Source of the DNA: Pseudomonas sp. ADAK13
GTDB taxonomy: Bacteria; Pseudomonadota; Gammaproteobacteria; Pseudomonadales; Pseudomonadaceae
Direction: 5' to 3'
Length of the DNA: 64,000 nucleotides
Assembly: GCF_012935715.1 (NCBI RefSeq)
Contig: NZ_CP052860.1
Location: 2,542,001 to 2,606,000 of the forward strand
The translations under genes and the position numbers were made by a program. Positions 8,906-19,460 of this stretch are shown piece by piece. Position 1 is the stretch's first letter, and the number at the start of each line of letters is the position of its first letter. The notes under the pieces were generated by a model that worked only from the letters and a program-made list of their open reading frames with translations, was not told where the DNA came from and made no database searches.

Positions 8906-9026
8906 GTTGGGCTATACCCAAACTCATGCACCACCATAGCAAGAGTCAATCAGCTGCGGCTTCCTGAACGCGGGAAGGGCGGCTATGATGGGCAACGTTT
9001 TTTTTGCTTACAACCCGGAGACATCC

Positions 9027-9356
9027 ATGAGCAACGATCTTATCAAGCACGTCACCGACGCGACCTTTGAGGCCGAAGTACTGAAGGCCCAGGGCCCGGT
9101 GCTGGTTGACTACTGGGCTGAGTGGTGCGGTCCTTGCAAAATGATCGCTCCGGTCCTGGACGACATTGCTACTACTTACGAAGGCAAGTTGACCATTGCC
9201 AAGCTGAACATCGACGACAACCAGGAAACCCCGGCCAAGCACGGCGTGCGTGGTATCCCGACCCTGATGCTGTTCAAGAACGGCAATGTCGAGGCCACCA
9301 AGGTCGGCGCGCTGTCGAAGTCCCAGCTGCAAGCTTTCCTCGACGCTAACATCTAA
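9027..9356 (+). CDS. trxA: Thioredoxin 1
   Basis: A 109-residue thioredoxin with the active site [10 protein letters not shown] near residue 33 and the cis-proline RGIPTLMLF loop. It is the general cytoplasmic dithiol reductant kept reduced by thioredoxin reductase. ATG 9027 follows GGAGA; an in-frame ATG at 8985 is too far upstream to be the family start. The trxA-rho order is conserved in gamma-proteobacteria. Confidence 0.97.
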   Translation: MSNDLIKHVTDATFEAEVLKAQGPVLVDYWAEWCGPCKMIAPVLDDIATTYEGKLTIAKLNIDDNQETPAKHGVRGIPTLMLFKNGNVEATKVGALSKSQLQAFLDANI

Positions 9357-9364
9357 GCGTCCTC

Positions 9365-9396
9365 AAAAAGCCCCGCAAATAGCGGGGCTTTTTCGT
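9365..9396 (+). terminator. trxA rho-independent terminator
   Basis: A perfect 12-base-pair stem (AAAAAGCCCCGC, loop AAATA, GCGGGGCTTTTT) nine bases after the trxA stop. Confidence 0.93.
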
Positions 9397-9590
9397 GATA
9401 CAGGGCTAGACGCTCCGAAACTCAGGTGGTACATTCGGCCCCGCACTGGTTTCTCCACTGCCCCCTGCAAGCCGTCGCCGACGCTCTCCTTTTCGATTAG
9501 TACGCGATCCTGTCGCCTTCTCTGCGGCGCGGCCTCATTAAGCCAAAAGCTTAATTTCCCCCCCTCCATAAATGATTACGTCATTCCTAT
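9397..9590 (+). promoter_or_regulatory. rho 5' leader, likely the Pseudomon-Rho RNA motif
   Basis: A 194-base leader before rho. It has a possible -10 box TACATT near 9432, a C-rich low-G stretch around 9450-9475, and short hairpins: CGTC-gcc-GACG near 9473, a perfect ATTAAGC / GCTTAAT stem at 9537-9555, and AATGA / TCATT at 9571-9585, directly before the start codon. No Shine-Dalgarno sequence is obvious. A conserved RNA called Pseudomon-Rho is known from 5' leaders of Pseudomonas rho genes; the match is inferred from position and not from a covariance model. Confidence 0.6.
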
Positions 9591-10850
<1,260 letters not shown>

Positions 10851-10867
10851 CACGACGCTTCAGGTCC

Positions 10868-10904
10868 AAAAAAATGGCGCCCTACAGGGCGCCATTTTTT
10901 TTGT
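10868..10904 (+). terminator. rho terminator
   Basis: Stem AAAATGGCGCCCT / AGGGCGCCATTTT with a three-base loop (ACA region) and a run of eight T. It lies 18 bases past the rho stop and the A/T runs on both sides would let it work in both directions. Confidence 0.92.
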
Positions 10905-11006
10905 TTCTGAAAAGGGAGGTTTGGCCTTAGTGTGTGTCTGTTTAGTAACAAATTGGCGTGTGTGACTACACTCGCTGTCAATCTGATCAGGCTAACAACA
11001 AGATTT

Positions 11007-12992
11007 ATGACCATTCTCGCTTATCGCAGGGACATTGACGGCCTGCGTGCCATAGCCGTTCTCGCTGTTGTGCTGTTTCATTTTGGTGTACCGGGCTTTA
11101 CCGGCGGTTTTGTCGGTGTTGACGTCTTTTTCGTGATCTCCGGTTACTTGATCACCTCGATCATCTGGCGTGAGCGTGAGGCTGGCCGCTTCAGTTTTGT
11201 CGGCTTCTGGGCTCGGAGAGCGCGGCGTATCCTGCCGGCAATGTTTGTGATGATGCTCGGCACGCTGGTGGTGGGTTGGTTTCTGCTGGCGCCCAAGGAT
11301 TACAGCGAGTTGGGGCGCTCGATGCATAACCAGGTGGTGTTTATCTCCAACCTGTTTTTCATGCGCCAGGACGGCTACTTTGATGTGGCCTCCGATATCA
11401 AGCCGTTGTTGCATACCTGGTCATTGTCGGTTGAGGAGCAGTTCTACATTCTCTTCCCACTGTTGCTGACACTGCTGTCGAGCCGGCTCAAACACTGGCG
11501 TGCGGCGCTGTTTGGGTTGTTGCTGGTGTCATTCGGGATGAGTGTGTGGGCGGTGGCCCACTCTCCGGAAAGGGCTTTTTTCCTGCTGCAGATGCGTGCC
11601 TGGGAACTGTTGGCGGGCGCCATGCTGGCCGTCATGCCGGTACGTGAGTACCGCGCAAGCCCGGTGTTGGCGCAGGCCGTCAGCCTTGCCGGCCTCGGCC
11701 TGATCCTGCTGGCGGTCTTCGCCTATGACCCGAGCACGCCGTTTCCCGGCGCCGCAGCACTGTTGCCGGTAGTGGGCGTGGTCTGCCTGATTTGGGCCAA
11801 CGGTCAGCAAGCTACCCTGGCGAGCAAGCTGCTGGGTAGCCGTTTGCTGGTAGGGATTGGCCTGATCTCGTACTCCTGGTACCTGTGGCACTGGCCGGTG
11901 TATGTGTTCGGCAAGTACGCCAGCGTCGACGGGCTGGGCCCGTGGGAGTTGGGCGGGTTGTTTGTGTTGAGCCTGCTGCTGGGTTATGGATCCTGGCGAT
12001 TCATCGAGGCGCCATTCCGTGAGCGTCGGTTGCTGGCAGGGCGCAAGCAAATCCTGGTGGCGGCGGGTATCGCGCTTCTTGGGGTGGGACTGCTGGGCAA
12101 AGGCCTGGTCTGGACGAAGGGGTTGCCTTGGCGCCTTTCGCCCGAGGCCTTGCAGTTTGCCCAGGCGCGCGAGTGGAGCCCGGACCTCATGGCCTGTCTG
12201 GTGGATGGGGGGAAAAACCGCCACCATGGATTTTGTCATTTCGGACCTCAGTCCGGGCCAACACGTGCGTTGGTTTGGGGCGATAGCCATGCCACGGCTC
12301 TGGTTCCGGCGTTGCAAGACGGCGCGAGCAAGTACGGTGTCAGCGTCACTCAGGCAGGTTACGCCGGCTGCCTGCCGTTTAATCGTAAAGAGAGTGTTCC
12401 GGGCTGCTTGAGCTTTAACCAGCGAGTCAGCCAACTGCTGGGCCAGGAAACCTTTAGCGACGTGGTGCTGGCGGCGCGCTGGAGTCTTTATGTCTATGGG
12501 CAGCTCGATGGTGACACCGAGGCCTCACTGCTCAACCCGGCGACCGGCACCTACGATCGTGGCGTCGCCGAGCAGCGTTTCGCCGAAAGCCTGCGCGCCC
12601 TTGTGCAGCAATTGCGCGCAGGCGGCCATCGGGTGTGGTTGGTCAAGGAAGTCCCGCTGCAGGAATTCAGTCCGCCTTACCGTCTCAGTCGCCTGGCAAT
12701 GCTCGACCGGCCCACCGACAGAGAGGGAATGCCCCTGGCTGAGCATCTTCAGCGCCAGGCCTATATCAGCCACGTATTCGAGCAAATCGCTGCTGCTGAT
12801 CCCGAGGTAAAGGTGCTGGATCCGGCGCCGAAGCTATGCAGTGTGAATGATTGGTGCCGGGTGGAACTGGACGGTCGGTCGCTGTACACCGATGACAATC
12901 ACCTCTCGGCGGTCGGCTCGCGGTATGTCGAAGGGTTCCTTGAGCCGTTGTTCAAGGCCTTGCGCAATCAAAGCCAGGCATCGGCTCGTTGA
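11007..12992 (+). CDS. Membrane acyltransferase with SGNH domain (OafA/YrhL type, O-antigen acetylase-like)
   Basis: A 661-residue protein. Residues 1-370 are an acyltransferase-3 domain with about ten membrane helices; the diagnostic RRDIDGLRAIAVLAVVLFHF and LLHTWSLSVEEQFYILFP motifs are present. Residues 410-655 form a periplasmic SGNH hydrolase-like domain with the nucleophile block WGDSHATAL and the C-terminal DDNHLSAVGS. Such fusions O-acetylate lipopolysaccharide or exopolysaccharide. A gene of this type also lies beside rho and ubiD in P. aeruginosa. ATG 11007 starts the conserved MTILAYRRDIDGL; an upstream GTG at 10932 is unlikely. The sugar target is unknown. Confidence 0.88.
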   Translation: MTILAYRRDIDGLRAIAVLAVVLFHFGVPGFTGGFVGVDVFFVISGYLITSIIWREREAGRFSFVGFWARRARRILPAMFVMMLGTLVVGWFLLAPKDYSELGRSMHNQVVFISNLFFMRQDGYFDVASDIKPLLHTWSLSVEEQFYILFPLLLTLLSSRLKHWRAALFGLLLVSFGMSVWAVAHSPERAFFLLQMRAWELLAGAMLAVMPVREYRASPVLAQAVSLAGLGLILLAVFAYDPSTPFPGAAALLPVVGVVCLIWANGQQATLASKLLGSRLLVGIGLISYSWYLWHWPVYVFGKYASVDGLGPWELGGLFVLSLLLGYGSWRFIEAPFRERRLLAGRKQILVAAGIALLGVGLLGKGLVWTKGLPWRLSPEALQFAQAREWSPDLMACLVDGGKNRHHGFCHFGPQSGPTRALVWGDSHATALVPALQDGASKYGVSVTQAGYAGCLPFNRKESVPGCLSFNQRVSQLLGQETFSDVVLAARWSLYVYGQLDGDTEASLLNPATGTYDRGVAEQRFAESLRALVQQLRAGGHRVWLVKEVPLQEFSPPYRLSRLAMLDRPTDREGMPLAEHLQRQAYISHVFEQIAAADPEVKVLDPAPKLCSVNDWCRVELDGRSLYTDDNHLSAVGSRYVEGFLEPLFKALRNQSQASAR

Positions 12993-13081
12993 GTCGGTGT
13001 CGTCGGCAATACTGCTCAATAAGCTGCCAGCGACCGTAAGAGCAGGTAGGATGTACGCCTATTTTACGGGTGGCATGGTTA

Positions 13082-14548
13082 ATGAAATTCAAGGATCTTC
13101 GGGATTTCGTGCAGCAACTTGAGCAGCGCGGAGAGTTGAAACGTATCCAGGTGCCGATTTCCCCGGTGCTGGAAATGACTGAGATTTGCGACCGTACCCT
13201 GCGCAACAAGGGCCCGGCGCTGCTGTTCGAAAACCCGGTGGGCTTTGATATCCCGATACTTGGCAACCTGTTCGGCACCCCCGATCGCGTGGCGTTTGGC
13301 ATGGGCGCCGAGTCGGTCAGCGAACTGCGCGAGATCGGCAAGCTGCTGGCCTTCCTCAAGGAGCCCGAGCCACCCAAGGGCCTGAAGGATGCCTGGTCCA
13401 AGCTGCCGATCTTCCGCAAGATCATTGCCATGGCCCCCAAGGTCGTGAAAGACGCGGTATGCCAGGAGGTGGTCATCGAAGGCGATGACGTCGACCTCGG
13501 CATGCTGCCCGTGCAAACCTGCTGGCCCGGCGACGTCGGCCCGCTGATCACCTGGGGCCTGACCGTCACCAAGGGCCCGAACAAGGACCGCCAGAACCTC
13601 GGCATCTACCGTCAGCAAGTGATCGGCCGCAACAAGGTCATCATGCGCTGGTTGAGCCACCGTGGCGGCGCGCTGGATTTCCGTGAGTGGTGCGAAAAGC
13701 ATCCCGGCCAGCCCTTCCCGGTGTCCGTGGCCCTGGGCGCAGACCCGGCGACCATTCTCGGCGCTGTGACGCCGGTGCCCGACAGCCTGTCCGAGTACGC
13801 CTTCGCCGGCCTGTTGCGCGGTAACCGCACCGAGCTGGTGAAATGCCGTGGCAACGACCTGCAAGTGCCGGCCACCGCAGAAATCATCCTTGAAGGGGTG
13901 ATTCACCCGGGCGAGATGGCCGATGAAGGCCCGTACGGCGACCACACCGGCTACTACAACGAAGTGGACAGCTTCCCGGTGTTCACCGTCGAGCGTATCA
14001 CCCACCGCATCAAACCGATCTACCACAGCACCTACACCGGCCGTCCACCGGATGAGCCGGCGATCCTCGGCGTGGCGTTGAACGAAGTGTTTGTGCCGAT
14101 CCTGCAAAAGCAGTTTCCGGAAATCACCGACTTCTACCTGCCGCCGGAAGGCTGCTCGTACCGCATGGCCATCGTGACGATGAAGAAGTCGTACCCGGGC
14201 CACGCCAAGCGGGTAATGCTGGGTGTGTGGTCGTTTTTGCGACAGTTCATGTACACCAAGTTCGTTATTGTCACCGACGACGACATCAACGCCCGGGACT
14301 GGAACGACGTGATCTGGGCCATCACCACGCGCATGGACCCCAAGCGCGACACCGTGATGATCGATAACACGCCGATCGACTACCTCGACTTCGCCTCGCC
14401 GGTATCGGGCCTCGGCTCGAAAATGGGCTTGGACGCCACCCATAAATGGCCGGGTGAAACCACCCGTGAATGGGGCCGCGTGATCGTCAAGGACGAAGCG
14501 GTAACTGCTCGTGTCGATGCGCTCTGGAAAGAATTAGGAATAGATTGA
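13082..14548 (+). CDS. ubiD: 4-hydroxy-3-polyprenylbenzoate decarboxylase UbiD
   Basis: A 488-residue UbiD (E. coli enzyme 497). It starts [20 protein letters not shown] and keeps family blocks such as [40 protein letters not shown] and FTQ-like [19 protein letters not shown]. It decarboxylates the prenylated hydroxybenzoate ring in ubiquinone synthesis with prenylated FMN as cofactor. The next gene starts inside its stop codon (TGATG), so they are translationally coupled. Confidence 0.96.
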   Translation: MKFKDLRDFVQQLEQRGELKRIQVPISPVLEMTEICDRTLRNKGPALLFENPVGFDIPILGNLFGTPDRVAFGMGAESVSELREIGKLLAFLKEPEPPKGLKDAWSKLPIFRKIIAMAPKVVKDAVCQEVVIEGDDVDLGMLPVQTCWPGDVGPLITWGLTVTKGPNKDRQNLGIYRQQVIGRNKVIMRWLSHRGGALDFREWCEKHPGQPFPVSVALGADPATILGAVTPVPDSLSEYAFAGLLRGNRTELVKCRGNDLQVPATAEIILEGVIHPGEMADEGPYGDHTGYYNEVDSFPVFTVERITHRIKPIYHSTYTGRPPDEPAILGVALNEVFVPILQKQFPEITDFYLPPEGCSYRMAIVTMKKSYPGHAKRVMLGVWSFLRQFMYTKFVIVTDDDINARDWNDVIWAITTRMDPKRDTVMIDNTPIDYLDFASPVSGLGSKMGLDATHKWPGETTREWGRVIVKDEAVTARVDALWKELGID

Positions 14549-15516
14549 TGCGTGTAACCCTGCAGCCTTCCGGTGCGGTACTTGAGCTGACCCCCGGCGA
14601 GCGGATCCTCGAGGGCGCGCGACGCCTGGGCTACGATTGCCCTCAGGCGTGCCGCAATGGCGTGTGTCACGTGTGTGCGGCGCTGTTGGTGGAAGGCCGG
14701 GTGCAGCAAGCCGGTGAGGTGCGTGACCATGGCGAGTTCTATACCTGCATTGCCGAGCCGCTGGAAGATTGCATCGTGTTGTGGGATGGCGTGCTGGCGC
14801 CGGGAGAGTTGCCGGTGCGCAAATTGTCTTGCCAATTGAGTGAATGCGTTGAAGTGGGCGGTGACGTATGGCGCGTGCGCCTGCGGGCCCCGGCGGGCAA
14901 GCCGGTGCGTTACCACGCCGGGCAATACTTGATGATCGAGCGGGAAAATGGCGAGAAGTCGGCATTCTCCCTGGCCTCGGCGCCCCACGCCGGGCGTGAG
15001 CTGGAATTGCATGTGCTGGCCCGGGAAGACAGCGCCCGCAGCCTGCTGGAGCAATTGCAGCGCAACCAGATGGCGCGTATCGAGCTGCCGTTTGGCGACA
15101 CCCACCTGGCGGAACTGCCCGACGGGCCGCTGGTGCTGATCGCCGCCGGTACCGGCATGGCGCAGATGCACAGCCTGATCGAACACTGCCGCGCCAGCGG
15201 CTTCAAGCACCCGGTGCATCTGTATTGGGGCGTACGCCGGCCAGAAGATTTCTACGACATCGAGCACTGGGACCAGTGGCTGCAACTGCCCAACCTGTTC
15301 CTGCACAAAGTGGTCAGCGACCTGTGCGGCTGGGAAGGGCGCTGCGGGTTGTTGCATGAAGCGGTCTGCGAAGACATCAGCGACCTCACGGCCGTGCACG
15401 TCTACGCCAGCGGTTCACCGGCAATGATCTATGGCACGCTGGATGCGTTGGTCGACGCCGGCATGGATGCGCACCAGATGCGCGCCGATGTATTTGCCTA
15501 CGCGCCCCGTCCGTAA
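14548..15516 (+). CDS. NAD(P)H oxidoreductase with plant-type ferredoxin domain
   Basis: 322 residues: an N-terminal [2Fe-2S] ferredoxin domain (residues 1-90) with the cluster motif C-P-Q-A-C-R-N-G-V-C-H-V-C and the distant cysteine, then an FAD domain (YHAGQYLMIE, SAFSLASAP) and an NAD domain (LVLIAAGTGMAQMHSLIEH, VHVYASGSPAMI). Database entries often call it CDP-6-deoxy-3,4-glucoseen reductase, but nothing here supports deoxysugar synthesis. Its overlap with the ubiD stop codon suggests a role linked to ubiquinone or flavin chemistry; this is inference. Confidence 0.85.
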   Translation: MRVTLQPSGAVLELTPGERILEGARRLGYDCPQACRNGVCHVCAALLVEGRVQQAGEVRDHGEFYTCIAEPLEDCIVLWDGVLAPGELPVRKLSCQLSECVEVGGDVWRVRLRAPAGKPVRYHAGQYLMIERENGEKSAFSLASAPHAGRELELHVLAREDSARSLLEQLQRNQMARIELPFGDTHLAELPDGPLVLIAAGTGMAQMHSLIEHCRASGFKHPVHLYWGVRRPEDFYDIEHWDQWLQLPNLFLHKVVSDLCGWEGRCGLLHEAVCEDISDLTAVHVYASGSPAMIYGTLDALVDAGMDAHQMRADVFAYAPRP

Positions 15517-15520
15517 CATG

Positions 15521-15548
15521 TGGTGAGGGAGCAAGCTCCCTCGCCACA
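15521..15548. repeat. REP palindrome (GGCGAGGGAGC family)
   Basis: GAGGGAGC-AA-GCTCCCTC core with flanking TGG/CCA between two convergent genes. It may also act as a terminator. Confidence 0.85.
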
Positions 15549-15568
15549 GAAGCCCTTCAGCGGTTCAA

Positions 15569-16045
15569 TCAGAACCGAACGCCTGTCGTCACCATCGCCG
15601 CATTGAACCCGAGCAACACCAGCTCGGCGGCGACCGGTCCGTAGTGAGTGCCCACCGACGGGATGATCACCGGCGCTACGCCCAGCCCATTCAGTGGAAT
15701 CTTGTCGCGGTACTTGCCGCGATAGCCCTGGATCAGGCCGCCTGTCAGCTTCAAATACACTGGGTAATCGGTCATGTCGTAGCGCTTGCCGGCGTAGACG
15801 TAGTACGAACGCTGGCTGAACGAGTTGCGAAACGTTGCCCCGCCATACACCAGGCCTGACGCTTCATTGCGCTCCAGACCGATCAAATCCTGATGATTGT
15901 TGTGGTCCTTGTCCGGCGCAAAGTGCCGGGTGTAGACGCTTGTCTGGGCGTACCAGAAGCCTTTTTCGTCCTGGCTGGGTGCTTCGACCGCCAGGGCGGT
16001 GGTGGCCTGTGCCAGGAACAGCAGGCTGGAAAGTCGATATTTCAT
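15569..16045 (-). CDS. Small outer-membrane beta-barrel-like protein
   Basis: A 158-residue secreted protein. The signal peptide (MKYRLSSLLFLAQATTALA) is followed by short aromatic strands (FWYAQTSVYTRHF, SYYVYAGKRYDM, LKLTGGLIQGYRGKY) and a terminal phenylalanine (MVTTGVRF), as expected for a small outer-membrane barrel. Homologues in Pseudomonas are often labelled sn-glycerol-3-phosphate transporter, for which I see no support: it has no membrane helices. Its function is unknown. ATG 16045 is preceded by AGGTCG. Confidence 0.7.
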   Translation of the reverse strand: MKYRLSSLLFLAQATTALAVEAPSQDEKGFWYAQTSVYTRHFAPDKDHNNHQDLIGLERNEASGLVYGGATFRNSFSQRSYYVYAGKRYDMTDYPVYLKLTGGLIQGYRGKYRDKIPLNGLGVAPVIIPSVGTHYGPVAAELVLLGFNAAMVTTGVRF

Positions 16046-16372
16046 GGTGCGACCTCGATAGTCGGTGATTGGGCGGCTAAGTGGGTCGTGACAGGTGGCC
16101 ATTTTGAAGGCTCAGGCCCCATAAAGGCTGAACGGGCGCTGAAGGTACCGGGCGTGCACGGCTCAATCCTGATGAGCGGACGGGCGGTGCTTATGCATTC
16201 GCTTATTCTTTAAAGGTATTTAATTTGTTACATAAATATCATTAAGCTATATGGCAACGGACTACCGACTTTCTGCCAATAACCAATAAATGACCGCCAC
16301 CGTCCGCCACACGGATCGATCGTACGAGCTCAGAGCATTGACGTTCTGGCTTTTGATTCCAAGGGGAGCGGT
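16046..16372. promoter_or_regulatory. Divergent upstream region of the barrel protein and the TonB receptor
   Basis: 327 bases without a gene. The part from 16195 to 16260 is AT-rich (TTTAATTTGTTACATAAATA) and is the likely promoter area of the receptor gene. No convincing Fur site or other named operator was found. Confidence 0.4.
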
Positions 16373-18766
16373 ATGGGGAGCAACAAGCAGCACCTGCTGT
16401 ACACGGCGATTTTGTCGGCTAATTTGCTGACCGCTGTGGGATTCAATCCAGTGGCAGCCGCCGAAACGGCCACTGCCGATGTACCCAAACTCGACACAGT
16501 CATCGTCACCGGCACCCGCGCCCAAGAGCGCACCGCCAGTGCTTCGCTGTCACCCATCGATGTGATTTCCGGCGACACCTTGCGCAGCACCGGTTCTGAC
16601 GAACTGGGCGCGGTGTTGGCCCGTTTGATTCCTTCCATCAACTTCCCACGCCCAAGCCTGGTGGACGGCGCCGAACTGGTGCGCCCGGCGCAATTGCGCG
16701 GTTTGTCACCGGACCAGGTATTGGTGCTGGTCAATGGCAAGCGCCGCCACACCAGCGCCTTCGTCAACCTCGGTGGCGCCGTGGGGCGCGGCTCGGCACC
16801 GGCGGATCTAAATGCGATCCCGCTGGCGGCGGTGGACCATATCGAAGTGCTGCGTGACGGCGCCTCCGCCCGCTATGGCTCGGATGCGATTGCCGGGGTG
16901 ATCAACGTGATCCTCAAGCATGACGACCACGGCGGCTCGATCACCAGCAAGTTCGGTGAATACAAAAAGGGCGACGGCATCCAGCGCAATCTCAGCGGCA
17001 ACACCGGCGTGGCGCTGGGGGATAACGGTTTTATCAACGTCTCCGCCGAAGGTGCCGACAACGATTACACCAACCGCGCCGGCAAGGATTTCCGGCCGGG
17101 CAGCGTCGGCTCGACGACCTATGGCCAGCGCGTATTCCGCCAGGGCGAACCGGCCACCGATCAGGGCAAGCTGTTTCTCAACTCGGCCTATTCCTTCAGC
17201 GACGCGGCTGAGTTCTACGCGTTTGGTGGCTACAGCAAGACCCGTGGTGAGACTGCAGCGTTCTACCGGGCCAGCAACGCGAGCAACAACATTCCTGCGC
17301 TCAACCCCAACGGTTACCTGCCGCTGATTCGCGGTGACGTGGAAGACACGTCCCTGGCGGTGGGCTTGCGCGGGTTGTTGGCCTATGACTGGCACTACGA
17401 TGTGTCGATCAACTACGGCAAGAACCAGTACCAGATCGGCACTGAAACCATCAACACCTCGCTGGGCCTGGCCACGCCGCGCAAGTTCGACAACGGCACC
17501 CTGGTCAATGACCAGAAGCAACTCAGCCTGGACCTGTCGCGGGAATTCAGCCTGGGCTGGTTGCCGTACCCGGTGTCGGTCGCGTTTGGTGGCGAGTACC
17601 TGGACCAGGGTTACCAAATCAAGGCGGGTGATCCGGCGTCCTACTACCAGACCGGCAGTTCGGGCCTGGGCGGCTTCCGTGATTCCGACGCCGGCACCAG
17701 CACGCGGCATAACTGGGCGCAGTACCTCGACCTGGAAACCAACTTCACCGAAAAACTCAGCGCCTCGGCTGCCGTGCGTCACGAGGATTACAGTGATTTT
17801 GGCTCAAACGTCAGCGGCTCGCTCTCGGCCCGTTACGACTTCACCCCGCAAGTGGCCTTGCGCGGCAGTGTTTCCAACGGCTTCCGCGCGCCATCCCTGG
17901 CACAGCAAAACTTTGCCTACACCTCGTCGCAACTGATCGGCAACACCATTCAGGAAGCCGGCACCTTCCCGGCCAACAGCCAGGTGGCGCGCCTGCTCGG
18001 TGCTGAAGACCTGAAAGCCGAGAAATCCCGCAACTACAGCCTCGGCCTGGTGCTGGAGCCGACCGACAACCTGACGGTGACCGCCGACGTCTACCGCATC
18101 GACATCAGCGACCGCATCAGCCTGTCCTCCAACCTGGACCTGAGCAAGAACCCGGCGGCGCTCGCGTATCTGCAGGCCAACGGCGTCGGCAACATCAATT
18201 ACACCACCGTGCGCTACTTCACCAACGCCACCGACACCACCACCAACGGCATCGACCTGGTGGCCAACTATCGCTATCAACTGGATAACGGTGTGCGCTG
18301 GAACAGCACCGTGGGCTACAACTACAACCACACCAAGGTCACCGACGTAAAAGCCAACCCGGCGGTATTGGATAGCCTGGGGGCGAGCCTGGTGCGGGTG
18401 GACCGTCGCGAGCGCATCGGCCTGTTGGGCGACACCACGCCCCAGCACAAGCTGAGCCTGGGCAACGACCTGAGTTTCGGCAATTGGGCGCTGCACAGTA
18501 ATTTGGTGCGCTATGGTTCATTTACCAGCTATCAGGCAGACCCCACCAACGACCAGAGCTTCAAGGCAGCCTGGCTATTGGACCTGTCGGCCGACTACAA
18601 GCTGAAAAACTGGACCTTCACCGTCGGCGGCGACAACGTCACCGACAAGTACCCGGAAAAACTCAATGCCTACGCCAGCAGTGGTGGCAATTTGGCCTAT
18701 AGCACTTTTTCGCCGTACGGTTACAGCGGCGCGTTCTATTACGGTAAAGTTGCTTACAACTGGTAA
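16373..18766 (+). CDS. TonB-dependent outer-membrane receptor
   Basis: A 797-residue receptor. A signal region (about 1-30) is followed by a TonB-box-like LDTVIVTGTRAQERT, the plug domain (45-170, with QLRGLSPDQVLVLVNGKRRH and LRDGASARYGSDAIAGVINV) and a 22-strand barrel ending in FYYGKVAYNW with the terminal aromatic residue. It takes up a scarce ligand across the outer membrane with energy from TonB-ExbBD. There is no extended N-terminal signalling domain and no sigma/anti-sigma pair next to it. The ligand is not evident. SD GGGGAG precedes ATG 16373. Confidence 0.92.
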   Translation: MGSNKQHLLYTAILSANLLTAVGFNPVAAAETATADVPKLDTVIVTGTRAQERTASASLSPIDVISGDTLRSTGSDELGAVLARLIPSINFPRPSLVDGAELVRPAQLRGLSPDQVLVLVNGKRRHTSAFVNLGGAVGRGSAPADLNAIPLAAVDHIEVLRDGASARYGSDAIAGVINVILKHDDHGGSITSKFGEYKKGDGIQRNLSGNTGVALGDNGFINVSAEGADNDYTNRAGKDFRPGSVGSTTYGQRVFRQGEPATDQGKLFLNSAYSFSDAAEFYAFGGYSKTRGETAAFYRASNASNNIPALNPNGYLPLIRGDVEDTSLAVGLRGLLAYDWHYDVSINYGKNQYQIGTETINTSLGLATPRKFDNGTLVNDQKQLSLDLSREFSLGWLPYPVSVAFGGEYLDQGYQIKAGDPASYYQTGSSGLGGFRDSDAGTSTRHNWAQYLDLETNFTEKLSASAAVRHEDYSDFGSNVSGSLSARYDFTPQVALRGSVSNGFRAPSLAQQNFAYTSSQLIGNTIQEAGTFPANSQVARLLGAEDLKAEKSRNYSLGLVLEPTDNLTVTADVYRIDISDRISLSSNLDLSKNPAALAYLQANGVGNINYTTVRYFTNATDTTTNGIDLVANYRYQLDNGVRWNSTVGYNYNHTKVTDVKANPAVLDSLGASLVRVDRRERIGLLGDTTPQHKLSLGNDLSFGNWALHSNLVRYGSFTSYQADPTNDQSFKAAWLLDLSADYKLKNWTFTVGGDNVTDKYPEKLNAYASSGGNLAYSTFSPYGYSGAFYYGKVAYNW

Positions 18767-18806
18767 CAGCTTCTCGTAACAACAAAGGAGACCTAAGCGA
18801 TCTGCC

Positions 18807-19460
18807 ATGACCGCCATTGAATCTGATCTTTTGCAATTGGCTTACCCTCCGCGGCTCGATCTGGGGCCGCAACTCACTCACGAACAGTTGATGAGTTCGA
18901 TGCAGGCCACCATGGCCCGGCATAAGGGGGGACCGGTCTGGCTGTTCGCTTACGGTTCGCTGATCTGGCGACCTGAATGTTCGTCGACACAACGGATGCG
19001 GGCACGGGTCTACGGTTATCACCGGGGCTTGTACCTGTGGTCCCATGAGCATCGGGGCACGCCGGAAATACCGGGGTTGGTGTTTGGCCTGGATCGCGGT
19101 GGCTCGTGCAGCGGGTTCGCTTACCGCTTGCCGGAAGATCAACTGGATGCCTCGCTGTATGCCCTGTGGCAGCGCGAGATGCCTTACCCCTCCTACCGGC
19201 CACACTGGCTGACCTGCCGTCTTGAAGATGGCAGCCAGGTGCAGGCATTGGGATTTGTGCTGGAGCGGCACCTGCCCAGTTATGCCGGTAACTTGCCCGA
19301 CATTGTGCTGAATCACGTGCTGCAAAGCGCTTGCGGGCGTTACGGTACTACGCGCGATTATGTCGAGCAGACCGTCAACGCCCTGCGTAGCCACGCCATG
19401 CCAGACAAGAATCTGGAGGCGCGGCTCAAGCGTTGTTCCAAAGGCTGTTCCGACGATTAA
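18807..19460 (+). CDS. chaC: ChaC-type gamma-glutamylcyclotransferase
   Basis: 217 residues with the family hallmark [14 protein letters not shown] near residue 45, the [13 protein letters not shown] block and a C-terminal [14 protein letters not shown] segment. ChaC enzymes split glutathione into 5-oxoproline and Cys-Gly in the cytoplasm. It lies 40 bases after the TonB receptor gene with AAGGAG well upstream, so the two may be co-transcribed, an unusual pairing. Its stop overlaps the glpT stop by four bases on the opposite strand. Confidence 0.88.
   Translation: MTAIESDLLQLAYPPRLDLGPQLTHEQLMSSMQATMARHKGGPVWLFAYGSLIWRPECSSTQRMRARVYGYHRGLYLWSHEHRGTPEIPGLVFGLDRGGSCSGFAYRLPEDQLDASLYALWQREMPYPSYRPHWLTCRLEDGSQVQALGFVLERHLPSYAGNLPDIVLNHVLQSACGRYGTTRDYVEQTVNALRSHAMPDKNLEARLKRCSKGCSDD

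Noticed and set aside
15569..16045. sn-glycerol-3-phosphate transporter label for the small barrel protein
   Set aside because: The protein has a signal peptide and beta-barrel-like strands but no membrane helices; the true GlpT is at 19457-20794.
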